Assembly: GCA_049794535.1 (NCBI GenBank)
Contig: JBARCX010000348.1
Span: 1-29,836 of the forward strand
Origin: JBARCX01 sp049794535
GTDB lineage: Bacteria; Pseudomonadota; Gammaproteobacteria; Xanthomonadales; Rhodanobacteraceae
Length of the DNA: 29,836 nt
Direction: 5' to 3'
The notes under the pieces are model-generated. The model did no database searches and was not told the origin of the DNA. It saw only the letters and a program-made list of their open reading frames with translations. Positions 24,292 to 29,836 of this stretch are shown in pieces (position 1 is the first letter of the stretch; the number at the start of each line of letters is the position of its first letter). Both the position numbers and the translations under genes were made by a program.

Positions 24292-25119
24292 ATGAATACA
24301 CCCACCGTCGCGCCACTGAATAACGAGCGCCGAGGCAGCCTGGCCTGCGTCGGCATGGGCATGACCCTGGGCTCTCATCTCACGCCACTGGCACGCAGCC
24401 ATATCGAACAGGCGGATGTGGTTTTCGCGGCCCTTTCCGATGGTGTCGTGGAGCTATGGTTGCAACGCATGCATCCGGATGTGCGCAGCCTTCAGCCCTA
24501 TTACGCAGAGGGCAAGTCACGCATGAAGACCTACCGCCAGTGGGTCGACCTGATGATGGCCGAGGTACGTGCCGGCAAGCATGTCTGCGGGGTGTTCTAT
24601 GGGCATCCCGGCATCTTTGCCTGGTCGCCGCACAAGGTCATCGAGGTGGCCCGCGCGGAAGGTTTCATGGCGCATATGGAGCCGGGCATTTCTGCCGAAG
24701 ATTGTCTCTACGCCGATCTGGGAATCGATCCTGGTCGCTTCGGATGCCAGCACTTCGAGGCCAGTCAGCTGCTTTTCTATGAGCGACGCATCGATATCTA
24801 CGGCTATCTGGTGCTGTGGCAGGTCGGACTGGTCGGCGATTGGTCGCTGACCCGCTTCGAGACTGGGCCAGCGTACCGACAGGTGTTAGTGGACCTGCTG
24901 AGCCAGGACTACCCGCTCGACCATGAGGTGATCATCTACCGTGGGGCGACGCTGCCGATCCAGAAGCCGCGCATCCGTCGTATCACCCTGCGCGACCTAC
25001 CCCATGTGCCATTAACCACCGAGGAAACGGTGGTGCTACCCCCGGCTCAAGCATTGAAACCCAACCTCGCCATGCGCAAACGATTGGAAGCGCTGGACAA
25101 GGCAAGTGCTTTCGCGTGA
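24292..25119 (+). CDS. Borosin-type peptide backbone alpha-N-methyltransferase (SonM/OphMA-like)
   Basis: 275-residue SAM enzyme of the tetrapyrrole-methylase fold. It starts with the cofactor loop GSLACVGMGMTLGSHLTPLARSHIEQADVVF in outline (residues 15-45). It then carries Y71-x5-R77-x3-Y81 (YYAEGKSRMKTY) and Y103 in VFYGHPGIFA. These have the same spacing as the catalytic Tyr/Arg cluster of the fungal borosin enzyme OphMA. The later segments MEPGISAEDCLYADLGIDPG, FEASQLLF, PLDHEVIIY and LPIQKPRI closely resemble my memory of Shewanella SonM. There is no fused peptide at the C-terminus, so it would be a split borosin enzyme. The predicted reaction is iterative N-methylation of backbone amides. 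The ATG at 24292 has no ribosome-binding site. It is divergent from ntrB. Confidence 0.87.
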   Translation: MNTPTVAPLNNERRGSLACVGMGMTLGSHLTPLARSHIEQADVVFAALSDGVVELWLQRMHPDVRSLQPYYAEGKSRMKTYRQWVDLMMAEVRAGKHVCGVFYGHPGIFAWSPHKVIEVARAEGFMAHMEPGISAEDCLYADLGIDPGRFGCQHFEASQLLFYERRIDIYGYLVLWQVGLVGDWSLTRFETGPAYRQVLVDLLSQDYPLDHEVIIYRGATLPIQKPRIRRITLRDLPHVPLTTEETVVLPPAQALKPNLAMRKRLEALDKASAFA

Positions 25120-25207
25120 AGCCGAGAGGCGCCATGCAGGAGGCTTTCACGCAATGTTCGTCAGATGAGAGGCAGGCTTCGCCCACGCGACGCTCGATCC
25201 AACGGTC

Positions 25208-25237
25208 TTGATACCCATCGCCATGATGTCTTATTAA
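25208..25237 (+). promoter_or_regulatory. Candidate sigma-70 promoter for the precursor-DGC operon
   Basis: TTGATA (25208-25213, five of six to TTGACA) and TATTAA (25232-25237, four of six to TATAAT) are separated by 18 bp. Transcription would start near 25244 and leave a leader of about 70 bases before the precursor ATG at 25315. Confidence 0.5.
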
Positions 25238-25239
25238 AC

Positions 25240-25253
25240 CCATGACCTCATGG
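25240..25253. promoter_or_regulatory. Palindrome at the predicted transcription start
   Basis: CCATGA-CC-TCATGG, a perfect 6-bp-arm palindrome right after the candidate -10. A third CCATGA copy is in direct orientation at 25221-25226, inside the promoter spacer. This is a typical operator arrangement; the binding protein is unknown. Confidence 0.5.
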
Positions 25254-25270
25254 CATCGTCTTTGTAGAAC

Positions 25271-25285
25271 GCATCAACCTGATGC
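25271..25285. promoter_or_regulatory. Palindrome in the precursor 5' leader
   Basis: GCATCA-ACC-TGATGC, perfect 6-bp arms around three bases, ending 29 bp before the precursor start. It could be an operator or a small mRNA hairpin upstream of the ribosome-binding site (AGGGGA, about seven bases before ATG 25315). Confidence 0.45.
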
Positions 25286-25314
25286 TTGAACATCGCAGGA
25301 AACAGGGGAAACAC

Positions 25315-25608
25315 ATGTCAGACACGATCGAATTGCTGGAAGCCATCGGCACGAATGCCGCCCTGCGTCATGCCTCACCCGAGGAGCTTGCGCATACCTT
25401 GGCACAGGCCGACGCCTCGGACGGCTTGAAGGCTGCCGCCTTGTCCGGGGATAGCTCGCTGCTGTCCGCCGAACTTGGCCACAAGCCTATGCAGGTTCCC
25501 CAAGATACCCATAGCCCCTCGCATGAGGAGCCAGATCATGACCATGGCGAGGATGATCCCGGCCAACCATCCAAGCCTGATCATAGCGAGCCATCGCGCG
25601 ATCGATAG
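25315..25608 (+). CDS. Putative split-borosin precursor peptide with acidic His/Pro-rich tail
   Basis: 97 residues. The first ~55 (IELLEAIGTNAALRHASPEE, then LAHTLAQADASDGLKAAALS, then GDSSLLSAELG) form a compact helical region like the recognition domain of bacterial borosin precursors. It has the LxRHAxxxEL and AALxxGDxxxL pattern. The tail from M59 (starting MQVPQDTHSPSH) contains 7 Asp, 4 Glu, 5 His and 7 Pro in 39 residues, and a loose repeat (PSHEEPDHD, PSKPDHSE, EPSRD). ATG 25315 with AGGGGA upstream is preferred over ATG 25282. It lies 195 bp after the methyltransferase and 11 bp before the diguanylate cyclase. Third-position GC falls in the tail. The precursor role is inferred from context and leader pattern. 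Confidence 0.75.
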   Translation: MSDTIELLEAIGTNAALRHASPEELAHTLAQADASDGLKAAALSGDSSLLSAELGHKPMQVPQDTHSPSHEEPDHDHGEDDPGQPSKPDHSEPSRDR

Positions 25609-25619
25609 ACAGCGCCCGC

Positions 25620-27395
25620 ATGTCGCGGTGGTGGAGCCGCTCCCGGCCATGGCCCGCTCTCGTGGCCATGGCCTTCTGCGTCTCACTTCAGCCCATACCT
25701 GCTGTTGCAGCAGAGCCCGGTACCGCAGCACTGCTTGAACAGACTGAGAGCCTGCGGACCATTGATCACCCGCGGTTTCTGCGCCTCCTTAAGGAGCTTG
25801 ACCAACAGATCCCCAGCATGCCTTTCCAAGAGCGCTGGCATCTGCGCTATCTCAACGCATGGCAGGCCTCCTTCCAGGGTGATTACGCTAACGCCGACCC
25901 CATGTTGCAGGATGTCATCGATCACTCCGGTGACTCGGCCCTGGTGGCCAAGGCGTCCGCCGTACTCATGGATGATATGGGTAGCAATAAACGCTACGAA
26001 CAGGCCTTCGAGCTGGCCAATCGGTTGGTGGCCAATCTTCCAAAGACCCAGGACAAGTTGACGCGCTTCATCGTCCTGTCTTACGTCTCGCAGCTGCTTA
26101 GATCGGCCGGACAATACGACCTGGCAGCCAAGTATGCCCGCGAGATGGAGCAGGCACGCCCGGCGGGAGAGACTTCATGCCAGCCAATAGCCAAACTTTT
26201 GTCTGCGCTTTACTACAGTCACCACCTGACATCCTCCAGTACCGAGCTTCAACGCGGAATCAATGCCTGCCAGGCCGCCGATGAGCCGGTATTTACCGAT
26301 GCCATCTGGCTGGTGAAAGGCAGCCTCTATCTGGATGAAGATCAGCCGGGCGAGGCCATCGCCTTGTTTGACCGGATTATCCCCAGCATTCGCGCAAACC
26401 AGTACTACTCCCACCTGCAGGCATCCCAAGTTGGGCTTGCCCAGGCCTATTGGAAGCTCGGCGATGACAGCAAGGCCCGCAAGGCGGCGCTCGCTGCCAT
26501 CGCATTGAGCGATCCGAGCGACATCAACGAGTCGCTGCGGGACGCCTACGAGGTGCTTTACCGCATCGAGAAAAAGCGTAGCAATGCAGCCGCGGCGCTA
26601 GCCTATTACGAGCACTACGTCGCCCAAGACAAGGGCTATCTCAACGACATCAGTGCCAGGGCGCTGGCCTACGAAGTAGCCCAGCAGCACATGCTTGCCC
26701 AAAAGCTCGAGACGGAAAAACTAAGCAAGCAGAACAACATCCTGCGGTTGCAGCAAGCACTCGGCATCAAGGCGATCGAGGCCAGCCGGCTCTATATCGT
26801 CCTGCTGCTCGTGGTCCTGGTGTCCATCATCTTCTGGCTGTTCCGACTCAAACGCTCGCAGCTTCGCTTCAAAAAACTGTCCTGGCTCGACGGGCTTACC
26901 GGCATCTTCAACCACCAACACTTCATCAGCGAGGCCGACGGCGCGCTGCGTCTGCTAGAGAAAAAGGCCGGTAACGCCTGCCTGATCTCCATCGACCTGG
27001 ACCACTTCAAACAGGTCAACGATACCCATGGTCACGCCATGGGTGATGCCGTGCTGAGGCATACCGTCGCCGTCTGCCAGCAACACTTGCGCCCCACCGA
27101 TTTGTTCGGCCGCTTGGGCGGCGAGGAATTCGGCATCCTGCTATACGAATGCTCTCGCGACCAGGGCATGGCTATCGCCGATCGCATACGGATAGCCATT
27201 GGAGCCACCCCAATGGATAGCGACGGATGTGTCGTATCGTTTTCCGCCAGCGTCGGCCTGGCCTGCACTGACACGTCCGGCTACGAGCTGCAACGGCTTT
27301 GCAAGGACGCGGATGCCGCGCTTTATCGCGCCAAGCGCGCCGGGCGTAATCGCGTCATCGCCGATACCGAGAACGACAATCTGGTCGAAGGCTAA
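25620..27395 (+). CDS. Membrane diguanylate cyclase with periplasmic TPR-like sensor
   Basis: 591 residues. Signal peptide to about residue 30 (cleavage near AVA), a periplasmic helical TPR-like region (about 35-350) with a repeating helix pattern, a coiled coil (about 350-385), one membrane segment (390-410), then a cytoplasmic GGDEF domain (420-590). The active site GGEEF (500-504) is intact, and an RxxD inhibitory site (RPTD, 491-494) lies exactly five residues before it, so c-di-GMP synthesis with product inhibition is expected. The ATG at 25620 is 11 bp after the putative precursor stop and has only a weak ribosome-binding site, suggesting coupling to the precursor gene. The sensed signal is unknown. 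Confidence 0.93.
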   Translation: MSRWWSRSRPWPALVAMAFCVSLQPIPAVAAEPGTAALLEQTESLRTIDHPRFLRLLKELDQQIPSMPFQERWHLRYLNAWQASFQGDYANADPMLQDVIDHSGDSALVAKASAVLMDDMGSNKRYEQAFELANRLVANLPKTQDKLTRFIVLSYVSQLLRSAGQYDLAAKYAREMEQARPAGETSCQPIAKLLSALYYSHHLTSSSTELQRGINACQAADEPVFTDAIWLVKGSLYLDEDQPGEAIALFDRIIPSIRANQYYSHLQASQVGLAQAYWKLGDDSKARKAALAAIALSDPSDINESLRDAYEVLYRIEKKRSNAAAALAYYEHYVAQDKGYLNDISARALAYEVAQQHMLAQKLETEKLSKQNNILRLQQALGIKAIEASRLYIVLLLVVLVSIIFWLFRLKRSQLRFKKLSWLDGLTGIFNHQHFISEADGALRLLEKKAGNACLISIDLDHFKQVNDTHGHAMGDAVLRHTVAVCQQHLRPTDLFGRLGGEEFGILLYECSRDQGMAIADRIRIAIGATPMDSDGCVVSFSASVGLACTDTSGYELQRLCKDADAALYRAKRAGRNRVIADTENDNLVEG

Positions 27396-27525
27396 AACGC
27401 TGGAAAGTGGGGCAACCCAGACCTTCAGGGCAGCCCGAAGGCAAGATTTTCTTCCCTACGGAAGCGCATGGTCCGTATGCCGATTAGAATTTGAGATCTT
27501 GTCGCGTCAGTCATAAGGGTTCTTC

Positions 27526-28746
27526 GTGATCATCCATCCCAAGGTTCGTGGCTTTATCTGCATCACAGCGCATCCGGTCGGCTGCGAAAAAAACGTGCTC
27601 GAACAAATCGAGATCACCAAGGGCAGTGGCGTTTCGGCTTCCGATTCCGAGGCTGCTGGTCCTAAACGTGTGTTGGTGATTGGCGCATCCACGGGTTATG
27701 GGCTGGCATCACGGATCACAGCAGCCTTCGGCTATGGCGCGTCGACGCTGGGCGTGTTTTTCGAAAAGCCCTCCAGCGATAGCAAGCCTGGCACCGCCGG
27801 CTGGTACAACTCGGCTGCGTTCGACAAGCTGGCCAAGCAGGCCGGTCTGTACAGCAAATCCATCAACGGCGATGCGTTCTCGAACGAGACGCGTGCCCGC
27901 GCGATCGAGCTGATCCAGCAGGAGATGGGTGGCCCGATCGATCTGGTGGTCTATTCGCTGGCTTCGCCTGTGCGCAAGCTACCGGATACCGGCGAAGTGG
28001 TTCGCTCGGCGTTGAAGACGATCGGCGAGACCTTCACTGCATCCTCGGTCGATACCAATCGCGATACGGTCGTGCAGGTGTCGGTTGAACCGGCGACCGA
28101 GCAGGAGATCAAGGATACCGTCACCGTGATGGGTGGTGAGGATTGGGCGCTGTGGATCGATGCATTGAGCAAGGCTGGCGTATTAGCCGAGCATGCCAAG
28201 ACTGTCGCCTATAGCTACGTGGGCACGGAGATCACCTGGCCTATCTACTGGCACGGCACGCTGGGCCAGGCCAAGCAGCATCTGGACAACACCGCGCATG
28301 AGCTGCGCGTGCGTTACGCCGCGCAGGGCCTGGAAGCCTACGTGGGCGTGATGAAGTCGGTGGTGACCCAGGCCAGCGCCGCCATCCCGGTGATTCCGCT
28401 CTACGTCTCCATGGTATTCCGCATCATGAAGGAGAAGGGCATCCACGAGGGCACCATCGAACAGATCAATCGCCTGTTCCATGACGCCTTGTATCGTCAG
28501 GACGGAACGGCGCCGAAGACCGACGGTGAAGGTCGCCTGCGCCTGGACGACTGGGAGCTACGCGATGACGTGCAGCAGGCCTGCAAGGCCATGTGGCCGA
28601 CGGTCACCACCGAGAATCTGTCCGCGCTCACCGATTACGCCGGCTACAAACACGACTTCCTGCGTCTGTTCGGTTTCGCTCGCAAAGACGTGAACTACGA
28701 CGAGGACATTAGTCCCGACGTGCACTTCGACGTCGTCGAACCCTGA
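27526..28746 (+). CDS. fabV: Trans-2-enoyl-ACP/CoA reductase FabV
   Basis: 406-residue NADH-dependent enoyl reductase that completes each fatty-acid elongation cycle; FabV-type enzymes are naturally resistant to triclosan. It opens with the typical MIIHPKVRGFICITAHPVGCE and has the cofactor motif GASTGYGLASRI (53-64), DLVVYSLASPVRK (139-151), and the extended catalytic pair Tyr-x8-Lys (Y241 and K250 in IYWHGTLGQAKQHL), diagnostic for FabV. The ending RLFGFARKDVNYDEDISPDV-like stretch is also standard. The start is a GTG with AGGG six bases upstream. It stands alone between the cyclase and a long hairpin; no fabI or fabK is visible. Confidence 0.97.
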   Translation: MIIHPKVRGFICITAHPVGCEKNVLEQIEITKGSGVSASDSEAAGPKRVLVIGASTGYGLASRITAAFGYGASTLGVFFEKPSSDSKPGTAGWYNSAAFDKLAKQAGLYSKSINGDAFSNETRARAIELIQQEMGGPIDLVVYSLASPVRKLPDTGEVVRSALKTIGETFTASSVDTNRDTVVQVSVEPATEQEIKDTVTVMGGEDWALWIDALSKAGVLAEHAKTVAYSYVGTEITWPIYWHGTLGQAKQHLDNTAHELRVRYAAQGLEAYVGVMKSVVTQASAAIPVIPLYVSMVFRIMKEKGIHEGTIEQINRLFHDALYRQDGTAPKTDGEGRLRLDDWELRDDVQQACKAMWPTVTTENLSALTDYAGYKHDFLRLFGFARKDVNYDEDISPDVHFDVVEP

Positions 28747-28755
28747 GTTGAAGTC

Positions 28756-28796
28756 GTACACCGGCATGTAGCGAATAGCGCTGCATGCCGGTGTAC
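28756..28796. terminator. Bidirectional terminator-like hairpin between fabV and the ATP-grasp gene
   Basis: Perfect 13-bp stem GTACACCGGCATG (28756-28768) with CATGCCGGTGTAC (28784-28796). It extends inward by a T-G wobble and AGCG/CGCT to about 18 bp with a five-base loop. It begins 9 bp after the fabV stop and ends 8 bp before the convergent stop at 28805. There is no T-run on either side. Confidence 0.7.
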
Positions 28797-28804
28797 ATGC
28801 AAGA

Positions 28805-29836
28805 TCAGTCGATGATGTGCGGGATAAACCGCGACGTATCCTGGGTGATCAGGCTCATGTCTTCGCGAATACCCATGCCTGCCGCGCGATCGCCCACGAC
28901 CCAGCTGCCAATCAACGGATAGCCACCTTCGAATCGCGGCAGCGGGTGGTACGCCTGCCGGATAAAGGGTGAATGCGTATATGGCCCCGGTGAACTGATC
29001 TGTTCGCCGCCCGGCAAGCGGATATCGATGTTTGCGCCTTCACGCGAGAACAACGGTTTTCTCACCCATCCCGCTTGCACGGGCGCGCCTGGCTGATCGT
29101 CGAAGAACGCAGGCAGCAGATTGGGATGCCCTGGGTGACGCTCCCACAGCAGAGGCAGAATGCCTTTATTGCTCAGCACCGATTTCCACGGTGGCTCGAT
29201 AAGCTGCAACCCGGAGCGCGGAAGATAAGCGCCGTAGCGATCTTCGAACAGCTGCTCCAACGGATAGAGCTTGAACAAGGTGCCGATCACGATGTCGTTG
29301 AGATCGGTGAAGGTGTTCTTGGTCGACAGGCCGATATCTTCGATGGCGATCAGATGATTCTCGACGCCAGCCTGTGTCGCGCAATCGCGCAGATAGGCCA
29401 CCGTGCCTTGATCTTCAGCGCTATCGCGCACGGCGCTGAAGTAGAACGGTCGTGGCAATTGCTTGCCGATAGCAGCGAACGCCAGCACCAACAGTTCCTG
29501 GATCTGGTTGTATTGATCCGCACCTGAGGCAAGAACGCCGCACTGCTTTTGCTCCTCAAGCCAGCCCCACTGGAAGAACGCTGCCTCGTAGAGTGAGGTC
29601 GGCGTGTCGTAGTTGAGCTCGTAAAGCTTGGCGGGACCGGAACCGTCGTAGACCAGATCCATGCGGCCATACAGATGCGGCTGACCGGTGCGCCAGGAGT
29701 TGGCGATCCAGTCCCAGTAGTCACGGGGAATCGCCAGCCGCGTCATCAGTGATTCGCTGGCGATAACCTCACCGACCAGCGACATCGCCATGTCGTGCAG
29801 CTCGGCGGTGGGCGCTTCGATGTCGCGCTCGATCTG
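28805..29836 (-). CDS. Glutathionylspermidine synthase family (pre-ATP-grasp) protein, 5' end missing
   Basis: 343 residues visible; the frame is open to the window edge, so the N-terminus lies outside. Family hallmarks are YGRMDLVYDGSGPAKLYELNYDTPTSLYEAAFFQWGW, the ATP-grasp stretch LLPAFFDDQPG, then VRKPLFSREGANIDI, and the end PLIGSWVVGDRAAGMGIRED. This is the C-terminal synthetase module of glutathionylspermidine synthase, also found alone in YgiC/YjfC-type proteins, which ligate peptides or amines using ATP. No amidase domain is visible, and the true substrate is unknown. Spermidine synthesis genes (speA, speE) occur about 20 kb away in the window, but no operon link exists. It is convergent with fabV. 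Confidence 0.9.
   Translation of the reverse strand, partial: QIERDIEAPTAELHDMAMSLVGEVIASESLMTRLAIPRDYWDWIANSWRTGQPHLYGRMDLVYDGSGPAKLYELNYDTPTSLYEAAFFQWGWLEEQKQCGVLASGADQYNQIQELLVLAFAAIGKQLPRPFYFSAVRDSAEDQGTVAYLRDCATQAGVENHLIAIEDIGLSTKNTFTDLNDIVIGTLFKLYPLEQLFEDRYGAYLPRSGLQLIEPPWKSVLSNKGILPLLWERHPGHPNLLPAFFDDQPGAPVQAGWVRKPLFSREGANIDIRLPGGEQISSPGPYTHSPFIRQAYHPLPRFEGGYPLIGSWVVGDRAAGMGIREDMSLITQDTSRFIPHIID

Noticed and set aside
24292..25119. Cobalamin or siroheme methyltransferase
   Set aside because: The fold is shared, but the Tyr-x5-Arg-x3-Tyr plus YGHPG signature and later motifs fit the peptide N-methyltransferase branch, and no tetrapyrrole genes are nearby.

Overview
The window looks like chromosomal DNA of a gammaproteobacterium of the Xanthomonadales, most likely Rhodanobacteraceae (Dyella, Rhodanobacter or Luteibacter type). 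This is inferred from the high-GC codon use and the gene set: argS followed by an FtsN-like SPOR gene, divergent speA/speE, ntrB-ntrC, and fabV. No rRNA, tRNA, insertion sequence, prophage or CRISPR array is visible, and most genes are housekeeping genes.

Layout. (1) 2-1276: 3' end of argS, abutting an FtsN-like SPOR-domain protein and a strong terminator. (2) 1377-2853: accessory patch with a membrane protein divergent from an HxlR-type regulator, two matching 17-bp palindromes between them, and a roughly 270-bp element bounded by long inverted repeats. (3) 2854-8978, all on the minus strand: arginine decarboxylase, 3-hydroxybutyrate dehydrogenase, acetoacetate decarboxylase, a patatin-like hydrolase, a 3-hydroxyisobutyrate-dehydrogenase-like enzyme and a glycine-rich hydrophobic protein. 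The middle genes form a ketone-body/polyhydroxybutyrate-type carbon module. The bdhA-adc gap folds into a three-way junction. (4) 9263-10442: speE, divergent from speA, and a small membrane protein. (5) 10594-15434, plus strand: secreted protein of unknown function, orphan ParA-like ATPase, SixA-like phosphatase, YceI-like periplasmic protein and a ClsC-type cardiolipin synthase. (6) 15435-18586: TonB-like protein and thiolase on the minus strand, then an unrecognised protein on the plus strand. (7) 18767-24184: PAS-GGDEF-EAL signalling protein, GNAT acetyltransferase, NtrC and NtrB. (8) 24292-27395: the most interesting region, a methyltransferase of the borosin (peptide backbone alpha-N-methyltransferase) type, a 97-residue putative precursor peptide and a membrane diguanylate cyclase. 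(9) 27526-29836: fabV and a partial glutathionylspermidine-synthase-family gene.

Main discovery candidate: the protein at 24292-25119 carries the Tyr-x5-Arg-x3-Tyr and Tyr-Gly-His-Pro-Gly signatures of the OphMA/SonM peptide N-methyltransferases. A small helical-leader protein with an extremely hydrophilic His/Asp/Pro tail follows 195 bp downstream. Together they look like a split borosin RiPP system with an atypical core. The putative precursor is followed after 11 bp by a TPR-GGEEF diguanylate cyclase, and the methyltransferase is divergent from ntrB with NtrC-like half-sites in between, which hints at links to c-di-GMP and nitrogen status. Family assignments rest on motif recognition from the sequence and memory, with no database search.
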